Positions 1 through 12,047 of a DNA stretch of 64,000 nucleotides are shown here, piece after piece (the stretch's first letter is position 1; every line of letters starts with the position of its first letter). The DNA is taken from NCBI GenBank assembly GCA_021018995.1, contig CM037596.1, positions 105,321,416 to 105,385,415 on the forward strand, written 5' to 3'. The notes under the pieces were generated by a model. It was not told the origin of the DNA, made no database searches, and worked only from the letters and a program-made list of their open reading frames with translations. A program made the position numbers and the translations under genes. Source of the stretch: Chloranthus sessilifolius (lineage: Eukaryota; Streptophyta; Magnoliopsida; Chloranthales; Chloranthaceae).

Positions 1-164
1 TAGGCTGTAGATCAACTTATATGTTTCTATATTATGCTGTTAATTGTCTTATTTCTTTTTATTATCGCTTGTTATACAAATATTTCGTACAGATTTAGAG
101 GGCACGATATAGAGGATTGTGCTGATGGCACGGGTTTCGAGGTGTTAAAATCTGGGCTGTTATA
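1..164 (+). repeat. E1 5' LTR, 3' end only
   Basis: The first 164 bases align with 20900-21074 (the end of the E1 3' LTR), including a shared run through a 'gatggcacgggtttcgaggt' block. It ends in TATA where the 3' copy ends in TACA, a C-to-T change of the usual CA terminus. The primer site follows directly. Confidence 0.85.
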
Positions 165-165
165 G

Positions 166-179
166 TTGGTATTAAAGCC
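166..179 (+). other. E1 primer-binding site (initiator tRNA-Met type)
   Basis: TTGGTATTAAAGCC lies one base after the LTR end. The usual plant site, intact in E2 and the copia element here, reads TTGGTATCAGAGCC. The two differences are C-to-T and G-to-A, as expected from cytosine deamination. Confidence 0.8.
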
Positions 180-266
180 GTTTCTTTTAGAAATTCTAAC
201 AATCATTCTTTTGTCAGAGTATAGGGACTTCTGCTAATGAAACTTTGATTTCACGTGCAGACTGTG

Positions 267-1665
267 ATGTCTTCTAGGGGAAGAGGCCGACCTAGGGGCG
301 GTCATAATAGGAATTTGCATAGTCGAGATAACTTTATCTTGGATACCAATCGAGTGCCTTTGAGAGATAGAGGGGCTTTAGGTAGTGGTGGCCAAGAGAG
401 CCAAGATCAGACAGAGAACCGGGATCGAGATCGTTAGGATTGAGATAAGAGGGAACATGAGAGAATCGGAGAAAGAAATGAAGATAGAGAGGAGCGTCAG
501 AGGATGATGCATACTATGGAAACTATGGAGACCGCCATGGCTCAACAAGTAGCATCCTTGGCCGCTCACAATGCCCATGACCAACAACAACCACCTACAC
601 CTCCAATGGCTCCGACACCACCAGTGTCCTCTGCATTTATCGAGTTTAGGAGGATGAGACCTCCTAGTTTTTCAGGACAAGCAGAGCTGATGGCTACTAA
701 GAATTGGCTAAGCGAGATGGAAAAAGTTTTTAGCGTGCTGACATGCACGGAAGATGAGAGTGTCCGTTGGGCAGCGTACATGCTTGATGGGGAAGATGGG
801 CCTTGGTGGAAGTCTGTTTCTAGGACTAGGACTTAGGAGACCCAAAGTTTGCCCTGGACATGGGATGAGTTTGTTGAGGAATTTAATAAACAATACTTTT
901 TCGAAGTTATGCGAAACCAGATGGAGATACAGTTCTTACAGCTTCTTCAAGGGAGAATGACAGTGAAGGAGTATGGAGTGGAGTTCATGATGCTTGCTCG
1001 CTTCGCGCCCGATTATGTGATCACGGAGATGATGAGAGTAAAGAGGTTTCAGCAAGGCTAGAGATTGGAAGTCAGAGGAGGAGTAGCACTGTTTCAGCTG
1101 ATGACCTATGGAGAGGTCATGAACAAAGCTTTAGTAGTTGAGGAAGAATATAATAATCGATACCGCCAAAGGGAACAGCAGGGACGAGGGAATGTAGATC
1201 AAGGCAGAAATGGGAACTACGGGTCGGTGAACAAAAAGCCAAGATTCATAGCACCAAATCAGAGACAACCATTCTAAGCTGGGTATGGGAGACCGGTGCA
1301 GCAGATTACCCATCAGAGATTTCCATTGTTTGTGTCGGGGAGGCCGATGAGGTATGAGAGCTCTGTTATTTCCACTGGGGCTACAGTTACACAAGGCGTT
1401 TCACGAGCTGCTTCTTCCACACCTAGGGAGACTTGTGCCAAGTGTGGCAAGTCTCATAAGATAACGGATTGTAGGCAGGGAATGAGAGACTGCTTTAAAT
1501 ATGGTAAGGTGGGCCACATGATTAAAGATTATCCTGAGATGAACAAGGACAAGATGGCTTTTGCTTCTATTTCACGACCGATACAAGCGAGAAAACCAGT
1601 CGTACAAGGGAGAGCCTATGCAGACACCACCCAAAAAGCAAGGAACGTACATGATGTCATCCAAG
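267..1665 (+). pseudogene. gag: E1 gag
   Basis: Retrotransposon Gag, which would form the particle and bind RNA. The ATG at 267 begins a basic Arg/Gly-rich N-terminus (MSSRGRGRPRGG). The core is at about 640-1060 (MRPPSFSG, GPWW, PWTWDEFVEEFNKQYF), followed by RFAPDYV and one CCHC zinc knuckle at about 1430-1540 (CAKCGKSH then CFKYGKVGHMIKDYP, the second knuckle having lost cysteines). In-frame stops lie near 437, 836, 1060 and 1275, and the frame changes, so it is not translatable. A candidate intron follows directly. Confidence 0.85.
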
Positions 1666-1810
1666 GTGAGCTTCCTTGTAAATAAAGAATTTCAATTCAA
1701 TGGAATTTTAGATAAAGAAGGTGCATTAATTAGAAAAGCTTGTGAACCCATTTGTATGTTAAATTCTCTAAATAAAGTATGTGTTATATGTGTAAATATG
1801 TATGTTATAG
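1666..1810 (+). other. Candidate intron between gag and protease of E1
   Basis: This 145-nt AT-rich stretch starts GTGAGC and ends TATAG. Its length is not a multiple of three. Upstream gag coding is in one frame and protease in another; removing exactly this segment joins them so that the codons read V-I-Q-G-T-L over the junction (phase 1). E2 has a 137-nt GT-AG stretch at the equivalent codon (12048-12184). Seen: borders and frame repair. Inferred: that it is spliced. Confidence 0.6.
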
Positions 1811-4800
1811 GTACGTTACAAGTCTACGAAAAAGGATGCTATGTAGCATGTGAAGCAAGAGTGTTGATAGACCCAGGGTCTACCCACTCCTTTGTCACTC
1901 CGAGGTTTACGAATAAAGATTGTTTCGGAGGCGTTAGACTATGTTCTATCAGTGTCTATCCCGACTGGAGAATTATAGACGGGGAATTCTATGAACTGGA
2001 CGCATAATTAATATTATTAGACATGCAAGGATTCGATGTGATCCTTGGCATGGATTGGTTATCACAACATTGTGCGACCGTGAATTGCAAGAACAAGATT
2101 GTCATCTTCAGACCTAACACGAGGAGATCGTTTCAATTTCGAGGAGAGAGATCGACGCCTATGCCACTTATTTCTGAAGTCAGGGCCGAGCACTTAATCA
2201 GAAAAGGGTGCAACGATTATTTGCCATTTTTGAAGGAGGATAAGGAACAGAAGAATGTTATCTCCGAGATAGCAGTAGTTCGAGAGTTTGAAGATGTATT
2301 TTCGGAAGAATTACTAGGATTACTTCCAGAGAGAGAAGTGGAGTTTGCCATCGACTTAGCACCGAGAACGGAGCCTGTTTCAAAAGCACCATATAGAATG
2401 ACTCCTGCTGAGTTGAAGGAGTTGAAAGAGTAGTTGCAAGAACTCATGGACAAAGAGTTTGTAAGACCGAGCGTGTCTCCATGGGGAGCACCGGTCCTGT
2501 TTGTAAAGAAGAAAGATGAGTCAATGCAGCTATGCATTGACTATCGCCAGTTGAACAAATTCACTATAAAGAACCGATATCCTTTGCCTAGGATAGATGA
2601 CTTGTTCGATCAGTTGCAAGGAGCGAAGTATTTTCCAAGATTGATATGAGATCTGGATACCATCAGTTGAGAGTCAAGGCGAAGGACATCCAGAAGACTG
2701 CATTCAGGACACGGTATGGACACAATGAGTTCTTGGTGATGCCGTTTGGGTTGACGAATGCACCAACGTCATTTATTGATTTGATAAATCGGGTGTTTAA
2801 ACCACACCTGGACTCCTGCGTCGTGGTGTTCGTCGACGATATCCTAATATACTCCAAGTCGAAAGCGGAACATGAAGAATACTTGAGGGTTGCTCTACAA
2901 ACCTTACATGAACACCACTTGTATGCCAAGCTCAGTAAGTGCTAGTTTTGGTTATAGGAAGTTAGCTTTTTGGGACATGTCGTCTCAAAATATGGTGTCA
3001 TGGTAGATCCAGCTAAGATTGAAGCAGTAGTAAACTGGGAGCAGCCAAAGACTGTGACCGACATCCATAGTTTCCTCGGATTAGCTCGCTATTATCGACT
3101 GTTCGTTGAGGGGTTTTCAAAAATATCGGGACCTCTTACGAGGCTTACACGAAAGGATTCAAGATTCGAGTGGAGTGAAGCGTACGAAAAGAATTTTCAA
3201 GAACTCAAGAAGAGACTCACTTCAGCTCCAGTACTAGCGATTCCTTCAGGCAGAGGAGGATTCGCAGTCTACAATAATGCTTCAGATAGTGATTTGGGTT
3301 GCGTGCTCAACCAACACAAAAAGGTGATAGCTTACGGGTCAAGACAATTGAAAGAGCATGAAAAGAACTACTCGACACATGACCTGAAATTGGCAGCGAT
3401 CATATTTGCACTGAAGATTTGGCGACATTATTTGTACGGTGAGACCTTTGAGATTTTCACCGATCACAAGAGCCTCAGATACCTGTTTAAACAGAAGGAA
3501 TTAAATATGAGGCAACGCAGATGAATGGAGTTCCTCAAGAACTATGACTGTTCCATACAGTACCATCCAGGCAAGGCTAATGTAGTAGCCAATGCCTTGA
3601 GTCGGAGGGGTTCAGCTCAATTGGCTACTTTAATTTTGGGTATGCACAGATGGAAATTATTTAAAGATCTGGCACTGTATGATGCAAATATCGAGTTGCA
3701 AGCTACAGGAGCCTTTTTGGCTAACATATTAGTGAGACCAGTGATATTTGAGCATATCCACGAGCTACAGATGAAAGACCCAACACTAACCAAGATTCAT
3801 CAAGATGTGATTGAAGGCATCAAACCGGAGTTCTCAGTGAAGAAGATGGTTCTTTATTGTTCAAGGGTCGTCTTTGCGTTCCGGACAATGCTGATCTACG
3901 GCAAGCTATCCTTAATGAATCTCATAAGTCAAACTATACGATCCACCCTGGTAGCACTAAAATATATCAGGATTTGAAAAAGAATTACTGGTGGAGAGGT
4001 TTGAAGCAAGGCGTGGCTAAGTACGTGTCACAGTGTTTGACATGTCAGCAGATGAAGGTCGATCTTAAAGATCTTGCGAGATTATTGCAATCTCTACCTA
4101 TACCGGAGTGGAAGTGGGAATCGATCTCTATGAACTTTATCATTGAACTACCGCGTACTGTAAAGAGATACAATGCGATTTGGGTAGTCATAGACCGATT
4201 GACCAAGTCAGCACACTTCTTGTCTTACAACACGATGTATATGGCGAGAAGACTTGTAGAGTTGTATATGAAAGAGATCGTGCGCCTATACGGAATTCCA
4301 AGCAGTATCGTTTCTGAAAAATTTCAAGAGGGAATGAGAACGCGATTGGATTTCAGTTCAGCATTCCATCTGCAAACTGATGGGCAAACAGAGCGGATAA
4401 ATCAGATCATCGAGGACATGCTTAGGGCGTATATGTTAGAATTGCAAGGATCATGAGATCAGCACCTTCCGTTAATTGAGTTTGCATACAACAACAGTTT
4501 TCAAGCGAGCATTGGCATGACACCATATGGAGCTCTTTATAGGAGGCGATATAGATCGCCCATCAATTGGGAGGAAATCGGTGAGAAATTTGTTTTGAGA
4601 CACGAGATGCTTAAAGATAATGCCACCTATGTTCGGATGATAAGAGAAAAACTCAAAACGGCTCAGAGCAGGCAAAAAATCTACGCCGATATCAAGGGAA
4701 CCAGTGTAGACTAAAAGGTGGGTGAACACGTGTTTGTTAAGGTATCACCTATGAAGGGCGTAATGAGATTCAGAAAGAGAGGAAAGCTAAGTCCCCGCTA

Positions 4801-5150
4801 TCTTGGACCATTCGTGGTTTTGGGATGAGTAGGGGAAGTTGCTTACCGCATTGGATTGCTACCGTTATTCGATCGGGTGCACAATGTGTTTCATATATCT
4901 ATGCTCAGGAAGTATATTAATGACCCTGATCATGTGTTGAGCGGTAAACCATTAGAGATGCATGAAGATATGAGCATGATTGAAGAACTGACGGGGATAT
5001 TAGATCGAAAGGAACAAATATTGTGCACCAAAGTCATCCCTTTAGTACTTGTTCGATGAAAAAATCACCCGACCGAAGAAGCTATGTGGGAAAGAGAAGC
5101 CGATGTGAGAGAGCAATACCCGAACTTGTTTGCGGCAAGTTGAGGGAGTA
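1811..5150 (+). pseudogene. pol: E1 pol: protease, RT, RNase H, integrase, chromodomain
   Basis: Protease at about 1860-2010 (VLIDPGSTHSF, active-site D present). RT at about 2340-2950 with the catalytic [11 protein letters not shown] near 2820-2860. RNase H at about 3060-3620, where the first catalytic Asp of the usual Y-x-DAS is Asn (YNNAS). Integrase at about 3860-4700: the HHCC zinc finger is readable (HPGSTK, CLTCQQ), but the first catalytic Asp is Asn (SMNFIIELPRT) and the second-Asp block is deleted (IVSEKFQEG). Chromodomain at about 4990-5140 (PLVLVR, stop, KNHPTEEAMWERE), which would steer integration to modified histones. Stops occur near 2007, 2433, 2648, 2943, 3523 and 5059, with a frameshift near 3860. 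Comparison with E2 shows some stops are CAG-to-TAG or TGG-to-TGA changes. Confidence 0.9.
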
Positions 5151-5397
5151 AAGATGTCATCGCAAGCATATTGTAAATCTGAATTGATTATGTAATCCAA
5201 TATTGACCATTTGGCCAACCTATTCAATGGAGAGAATGTGGATCCAAACCTTGCCGTGATGTGATGACAAAGGCATGCCTATGATTCATTAGGCCATGTA
5301 ATGCCTAGTGAAGACATGTTTCACAAAGCCAATGACCAACTGGTCAAGTACTACCAAGAAAATGAAAGGAGAATAAAGTAAAAAAATTTTGAAATTT

Positions 5398-5585
5398 TGA
5401 TGAAAATCGATTAATCAAATTTTCGTCGATTAATCGACTGTCACACACTAGTGAGATGATAGACCTGGAGGATTAATAACGTCAAAATTCGATTAATTGA
5501 GATGAATTCGATTAATCGATTTTGCGCAGCTGAATTAAGTTATAAAAACCGATTAATCAATTTTTGAAATCGATTAATCGATTTT
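5398..5585. repeat. Cluster of ATCGATTAATCGAT-type palindromes inside E1
   Basis: Several perfect and near-perfect copies of the palindrome ATCGATTAATCGAT, separated by short AT-rich spacers. The same motif is clustered in the E1-family LTRs (8155-8455 and 14878-15405). Here it lies between the chromodomain and the extra ORF, ending about 230 bases before that ORF's ATG. A regulatory role is inference only. Confidence 0.7.
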
Positions 5586-5811
5586 GGCCTATATGTATGT
5601 AAACGGGGATTTTCAGTTTTTGTTTTTGCTTGGGTGCCATTTCATCTTCCTCCTCAAGCTACCTTACCAGCTAGGGTTTTTGGAGATTTTGAACCGATTT
5701 CGAATCGAAATCCTCACACATTTGGATCGAACTCCTAAGGTAAACCCTAGATTTCGAAATTTCTTAAAATTTTAATTATTACAGCCTTAAAATTTTGATT
5801 TTTCATTCAAA

Positions 5812-7206
5812 ATGCCTCCGAGAATCCGTTTAACTACGAAGCAAGCAGCTTCCAAACTTTCGGTCCGGCGTAAGAACGCCGCACCGCCACCACGATCACC
5901 ATCACCTCCACCACCACAACCATCATCATCGTCATCATATACAACATCCGGTTCGACGAGTGCATCTTTGCGCGAGTCTTCACTAACACTAGTCGTCAAT
6001 GTACCCCAACCACAAACCGAAACTTTATCCCAACCAAATGAGTGGTGGGCGGCAAAGAATTTTAACGACGAGTATATTATCGATGATGCCTTGTTTACCG
6101 ATCCCGACGTCGAGGGCGAGACCAAATGGGCTGAGAACTACCTCATGAATGCGGGCCTCGGTAACCTCTTGAAGCCGCTACACGAGTACTATTACCCTAG
6201 ACTCGTTCAGCTGTTTTACCAAAATTTAAAATAGGGCCACATCGATGACACCGTCAAGACTGAGATCGATGGTCGTCAATATTTCTTCCCCCGACGACAT
6301 GTTCACCAATCCTAGAATGCTACCTAGATCATGTACCAGAGACCACCCTTTTTCCCCCATTTGATAAAGAAATCCCGGTTGAGGTGATTTGGACCGAGAT
6401 GACCAAGGGTAGCAAGGGATCCGGCAAGTCCATACGGAGGGTAGACTTGCCTCCGTACATGTGGATGTTGGATTCCATTATCAAATGCAACCTATACCCT
6501 ATGCACCATGACACCGAGCGGGTAGAGTTGGTCCAACAAGCCCTTTACGCGGCATACCACAGGCGTTGATTCGACGCTACCAAGCTCGTTATTGAGGGGA
6601 TGACCTATATAAAGGACAAGATGATGAAGGGTCCTTTGAGACCAAAGGAGAAGATGCCATATGCTCGCCTCATTTCGAGCATGTTGGAGTACTACTCTGA
6701 TGCCCCAGAGTATGCCATCTCACCTTAGGAGAATAAAGCTACGAACCACGTGAAGCACTACTACATCGCTTCGTGGGGTCGTAGCTATAGGCTATTAAAG
6801 AGGGCCCTACCAGTACAGGGGCCAGCAGCAGTAATACCACCACTCCCACCACCATAGCATGATCCACCAGCTGAGGGTGTGCACCATCTCATGGCTTAGT
6901 TCCACCTGAGCAGCAGCCTTTGGTGCCACCTCATGCGCCGTCACCATCAGCAGCTACTACACCTACCTCCTCCTACCCCCGACGAGCGGCTCGCCCAGCG
7001 CCTACGATAGAAGATGTGTTGGCCCGAATGGAGGCCAACAACAACAGATGAATCAGTGCATGGATTTCTTGATGTACCATGCCATGCAGTATATCTATCC
7101 CCAGGACTACCAGTGACGTCTCACGGAGGAGCAGGCATGGACTGCGGGTGTGACCACTTTCCACTCGGATGCCGCTGATGTCGGCACATCTGATTCGATT
7201 TCATAA
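5812..7206 (+). pseudogene. Extra ORF in E1, resembling plant 'putative transposon protein' genes
   Basis: Same strand as E1, between the chromodomain and the 3' LTR, where Tekay elements normally encode nothing. The ATG at 5812 opens a basic then Pro/Ser-rich N-terminus (PPPRSPSPPPPQPSSSSS). It runs open for 140 codons with the block GLGNLLKPLHEYYYPRLVQL, then continues after stops with DDTVKTEIDGRQYF, EVIWTEMTKGS and YARLISSMLEYYSDAPEY, and ends near a second Pro-rich tail. The middle part resembles from memory the uncharacterised plant domain called Transposase_32 (PF20167); this needs a profile search. About 460 codons with several stops (6232, 6568, 6727 and later). It may be a captured gene fragment or an accessory gene of this E1 subfamily. 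Confidence 0.55.
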
Positions 7207-7550
7207 CAGCCAGGCAACGCAGGTCGGCCAGCACCAGACCAGTCAGGGGAGGGGACAACGTGAGCGGGAGCTGATAACTTTTTGACTTTTTGTATTGTAA
7301 TTCAATATTTGGATTGAAATTACTGCGAAATAAGAAACTTGTAAACTTTTTGGGAAATGGATAGATGAAATGGAAGACAAATTTTTTGACATTCTCCCTC
7401 TTCGCTTGCACTTACGTTTACTTTCTTGTTTGGCGTGTTGCACAATAATGAGTCTTTCGTGAACGGGTATCTAACCTCACCTGTGCGTGTGTGTCGGGGG
7501 AGGGCCCCATCGACACACCTTTGGGTCCATTTTCGAGGATGAAAATTCTC

Positions 7551-7563
7551 AAGCTGGGGAGAA
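7551..7563 (+). other. E1 polypurine tract
   Basis: AAGCTGGGGAGAA directly precedes the TGTAATATCC start of the 3' LTR; it would prime plus-strand synthesis. It follows a 'tcgaggatgaaaattctc' block like that before the E2 tract. Confidence 0.75.
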
Positions 7564-8154
7564 TGTAATATCCTCAAAATTTGGACAAGGAATAGTGACC
7601 TCGGGATGCTGCCCGATTGGTCATAGGTTTGACAAGTGACGGTCAAACAGTGGACTTAAGAAGGAAGGTATTAATGTGATGTAATGTGACCTAAGTTGGG
7701 GATATGAGTTTAGTTAAGGGTCACATACACCTACCTCTGGTGTATGTGCTTAACACCAAAGCTGGAGAGGAATTATGAGGATTTAATAACCTAAAGAGAA
7801 GTTATTTCTCTTGTTAGGTTGGTGAGAGAGTTAAGAGGAGAGAGAGAGAGTAAAGAGGGAGTAATGGCAATGAGAATTAATGTGGTTCGGATTTGAGGAC
7901 GGATTTGAGCATTGAATGTCAGATTCAACGCGTGAAGAACCGTTGAAGTAAAAGCTTGGAGCCCTAGCCATTAAACTAACCATTCAATCAATTAAGGATT
8001 GATTTGAGGTGAGTTTTGTTAGATTTAAATGTATAAGTTGTGATGATTAAATTCATTCAATTAATGTAAAATGGTGAATTAAAGACATAGAAAAAAAAGA
8101 GAAGTGATAAGAAAAGGATTTGGAAGAAAGGCCCGCAAAAGGGGTTGAGTTCTG

Positions 8155-8455
8155 ACCAAATCGATTAATCGATTTAGAAAATCAATTAATCGATTTCGGT
8201 CTGAAAGTTGGAAGGGCAGAGAAGCCCGAAATCGATTAATCAAATTTTGAATTCGATTAATTGATTTGGAAATCAACTAATCGACTGAGCACCTATAGTG
8301 GCTGAAAGATCAGGCTTGGGAAAATCGACTAATCGATTTGAAAAATCGATTAATCAATTTTGGATTTTTGATTAATTGATTTGGAATCGATAAATCGATT
8401 TTGGATTTCGATTAATCGATTTTGAGAAATCGATTAATTGATTTTGACAGTTTTA
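8155..8455. repeat. ATCGATTAATCGAT palindrome cluster in E1 3' LTR
   Basis: About a dozen perfect or one-to-two-mismatch copies of the 14-base palindrome in 300 bases, often as AAATCGATTAATCGATTT. The family mate 13466-15976 has its own cluster with different spacers, so the array is maintained in the family rather than inherited as one block. Confidence 0.8.
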
Positions 8456-9500
8456 GTTGCCTTTTAATTAGACTTTGAGGTTCATGGAGAGTCTTGGACC
8501 TTCTCTATGGCATCCTTATTGATGCTGTGATTGTGTTATGGTGTACCATAGGTGGTACGTGTGAACGCGAGCATAAGGAGTCGTGTGGGACCTTGATGCT
8601 TGGACCTTCAGAAACTTGAGGTAGGGAACACCTTGAACATGTACTTTTAAATTATAAGAGCATGTATGTAGTGATATAGAAATGAAATGAAAATGCTTGA
8701 ATCATATAATTTTCTCAATGGGTGTGTGTGTGTGTGACACCGAGTGAGTAAATGAAAATGAGACATCCTCAGGGGATGAGAAAGTGATAAAGCCATCTGT
8801 GTGATGCAAGCGATTTAGACATCCCAGGGATGTAAGTGATATTATAAAGCAAGAGTGAACAAAGACTGATAAGGCCTAATCGATATAAATTAGCACATTT
8901 ACACGGTGAATAACTATATGTAAAGCACATGATATTTTTGTCATTTAAGATTTGAACAGAATACCCCACCGACGTGGCGGGATACCCACGTCTGACTCGA
9001 CAGAATATTCGTGACCGGTACGGTAGCCAATCCATACACCAGTACGACGGTCAATTCGTACACCAGTAGTACATCCCAGGGATGTTGAGATAAGAATTAG
9101 ACCCCGTCGCCTATGAGAAAGGGACCCGGGTAGTATTTCAAGTGTGAAATATATGTGACAACTGTCTATTTAGACGACGATGGTGGGTATTCCATCGGGG
9201 CTCAATGTTATATTGCTCGGGGATTACTTAAGTTAAATATTTAAGTTTCTTTAGGTCGATTCAGTATAATTCATGAACAGTTTGAGAATAAATGAAATAT
9301 GTAAATCACCAATAAACTTTAATGCATAGTGTAATCATCTAAACAGCATGGTAATCATTTAAATTGTTTTTCCCGTAAGTTCATTAATACATCATGCTAT
9401 AAATATGATGGAATATATGTGAGGATTTGACTTATATGTTCATTGGGTTGTTCCCTATTGAGCTAAGATGTAGCTCACCCTTTTAGACTATACGACGCAG

Positions 9501-9604
9501 GTCCTTTGCTTACAGCTGTAGAGGCTTCGGGAGACGTAGATCCGGGTGATTCAGATTACGTGCCCGGGGAAGAGTTGGAGCCTCCTCTCGAGGACATCTT
9601 CTAG
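9501..9604 (+). other. Short acidic reading frame in E1 LTR (U5 side)
   Basis: After an AG (CGACGCAG at 9493-9500) a frame of about 34 codons runs to TAG at 9602-9604 and ends DSDYVPGEELEPPLEDIF. It has no ATG of its own, so it would need an upstream exon or start. E2 LTRs carry a similar frame (10293-10394 and 20465-20566) ending DPDYVPEEELEVPPEEFF plus two residues. The solo LTR keeps GEELEPPQEDFF on the minus strand. The block ahead of it (agctcaccc, tatac, cag) is also shared. Translation is not shown. Confidence 0.45.
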
Positions 9605-9761
9605 GCGACTCCACTACGTACTTTGATAGAGAAAGTTTTGAAAGTATTTTGTGCGGCTTGCTATGTCAAGCCTTAAATTTTAAAAATATAATTAAATGAT
9701 ACATTCTTTTGGCGAACCATCTGGGGTGATTTGTTTATCACCAATGGTTCGGATCGGTTCT

Positions 9762-10656
9762 TGTAAAGACCCGTATTTTGAACCCGAGTTAGACTGACCC
9801 TGTGTGTGTATTCGGCTCGGCAACCGACGTCACCATTTGTTTTGGATTTTTATCTAGATGTGATTGTGCGGACAGATTTTAATTTAGAGCCCATTTGAAC
9901 CCTCGTGCGAAAGTTGTGCACCGACCTCGGTGTAGCCGCTCAACACCGGACTTGAGTTTTAAAATTAGAAGTGTATAATACATAAGATGTGTGTGTGTGT
10001 TTTACTTTGTGAGCAATCCTATTATAAGAAGGAATCCTATTAACTTTGCATATAGAAGTTAGAGAAACTAAGACACTAAAACACTGCATCTGTTCTTGAA
10101 ACTGTTTTCACACATTTAGAAATAAATCTTACATATGATTTCCGCACCTAAATTCAGTTTATTATCTGCTTATATGTTTGACAAGCTATATTCTGATATT
10201 TGTTTTGAAACCATGTTAGTTAAAGTAAAATGCCGTAGATGTCTTTCTTCTACTGAGCTTTGTTGGTTAGCTCACTCCGACTATACGTCACAGGTTCAGG
10301 TATTGACGTGGCTATTCAGGGCTGTGAGACTGATCCTGACTACGTGCCTGAGGAAGAGCTTGAGGTTCCTCCTGAGGAGTTTTTCCCAGTATAGAACTTA
10401 CTGATTTTCTTATTTGTGGTGAGAGTTAGACTTGAATTTGTGGGCCCATTTTAGTTGGATACCATAGTTTTATATTTGACGTTGATTTCTGTTATGAGCC
10501 ATGTTTCGATGATGGTCGGCCATCATCGGTGGTTCTTTACTTTTTAGTGCGCTTTACTCTGATATGTGCCCTATTTGTCCGGCTTATCGTTTATTCGATA
10601 GGTTGGCGAACCAGCCTTTCCTATACCTGAGGGATTGGAAAAGTCGGGTCGTCACA
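9762..10656 (+). repeat. E2 5' LTR, internally deleted
   Basis: 895 bp against 2191 bp for the 3' LTR. Relative to the 3' copy it lacks 18931-20217; at the break stands a 7-base filler (CCTATTA) that copies sequence about 16 bases upstream. A second gap of about 36 bases corresponds to 20718-20753. The acidic reading frame at 10293-10394 is kept. Much of the R/U5 leader is gone, so this copy probably cannot start a normal element transcript. Confidence 0.88.
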
Positions 10657-10657
10657 G

Positions 10658-10671
10658 TTGGTATCAGAGCT
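10658..10671 (+). other. E2 primer-binding site (initiator tRNA-Met type)
   Basis: TTGGTATCAGAGCT follows the LTR terminus CACA after one base. This is the usual plant Ty3/Ty1 primer site. Confidence 0.85.
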
Positions 10672-10827
10672 ATGGTTTTTAGATTCTCAAGGACTCATGA
10701 GAACTAACCGTGACCGGTACAGTTCGCATCAGAGTCATGTCGTTAGGTCCAGAATCACTAGTACTGTTTGTAATTGTCTTTACAATCAATGTTGACTGAT
10801 GTTGTGGTGTTCACAATAACAGATCAG

Positions 10828-12047
10828 TATGGCCCCAAGATTTAGAGGCAGAGGCGGTAGGGCGGTGCCTTTAGAGGACATTCCCGAAGGTGTCGGTACA
10901 TCAAGGGAGTTGCCGTGATCCGGTTCTAATGCATCCCTATAGGAGCCGGAGTTGATAGAGGTCGGGGGTGAAAGAATGGAACAAGTGTTGGAAAGTCCGC
11001 CACCAACATTGCTCGTGAGACCGCATCTATGGCTCGTGAGCCAATCGCCAAAGAAGCGTGATTTATCTTTGACAACAACAACAATCATCGATTTGTCGAA
11101 TTCGGAGGATGAGACCTCCAAATTTTTGACAGGATCACCGATGGAAGTCAAGGTTGGTTGGATGAGATGGAAAGATCTTCGAGGTGCTTGAGCACCGATG
11201 TCAGAAGGTTAGATGGGAAACCTTCAAACCGGATGGACAAAGTTGGACCATGGTGGAAGTCCGTGGCTGACACCGGAGCGGAGTTTCCCAATACTCCTTG
11301 GACATGGCTGAGTTTATCGAGGCGTTCAACGATCGATACTTTCCCAAGATCGTTAGGAATCGATGGAAGTTCAGTTCATCGAAATGCGAGGACAATGTCG
11401 TGGCGTGAGTATGGAGATGAGTTCACGCGACTTTCAAGGTTTGCACCTCAACATGTGGCCACCGATATGATGAAGGCTTAAAATTTTCTGGGTCTTAGGC
11501 CGAGTATACTGAGAGAGCGTGGCTATGTGGGAAATGGAAACATATGGAGGAGTATCATCAAAGGCCCTCATAGCAGAGGAAGAAATTCAAAAGCGGTTTT
11601 TGAGAAGCAACAAATTAACAAGGGACAGGTTGTACAAGAAATAAGAGGGCCAAGTTTACAAAGCCGCCATGAACCTTACTCAACACATTTTCTAGACCAA
11701 CATTTTCTTCCTGGACCGACCCCTTATCGAGATTGGCGATCATCACCGCAATCCGTACGCATCATGGGTTCTAATGCTAGTGGAGCTTGAGTGGGACAGG
11801 ATCCTCTGCACCATCTTTGTTTTGGTCACTATGTGCCTAAGGTGCAGAAACCACACAAGACCGAGGATTGTAGGAGGAACACTGGAGCGTGTTTTCTGTG
11901 GCTTAATCGGACACATGGTTAAGGATTTTCCTCAGAGGACAAGGAAGAACTAGTTCGCTTCTACTAAAGATCGACTCGACCCCTGCTCAAGGTCGAGCTT
12001 ATGCCGTGATGGCTCAAGAAGTCAAACGTCGAGCAGCGTGATCCAAG
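10828..12047 (+). pseudogene. gag: E2 gag
   Basis: The ATG at 10828 starts MAPRFRGRGGRAVP, the basic Gag N-terminus of this lineage. Recognisable pieces follow: GPWWKSVADTG near 11245, a WREYGDEFTRLSRFAPQHV block near 11400-11460, and a zinc-knuckle remnant near 11840-11940 (KPHKTEDCRR, then GHMVKDFPQR in a shifted frame). Stops appear soon after the start (near 10917) and many short deletions shift the frame. It is more damaged than E1 gag. Confidence 0.75.

Larger units (their letters stand above)
7564..9761 (+). repeat. E1 3' LTR, first part
   Basis: Begins TGTAATATCC after the polypurine tract. It is homologous to the reverse complement of the solo LTR 13466-15976 (shared GACCTCGGGAT, GCCCGATTGGTC, palindrome cluster and acidic ORF). 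The LTR breaks at 9761 after GTTCT because E2 is inserted, and resumes at 20868. A purine-rich run near 7828-7862 and a GAGGTGAGTTTTG donor-like site near 7998-8016 suggest the R/U5 leader, but the transcription start cannot be fixed from sequence. Confidence 0.85.

Noticed and set aside
10135..10404. 89-codon frame MISAPKFSLLS..., repeated at 20307-20576
   Set aside because: The repeat is simply the two E2 LTRs. The conserved acidic block is in a different frame (10293-10394), so this frame is a shadow.
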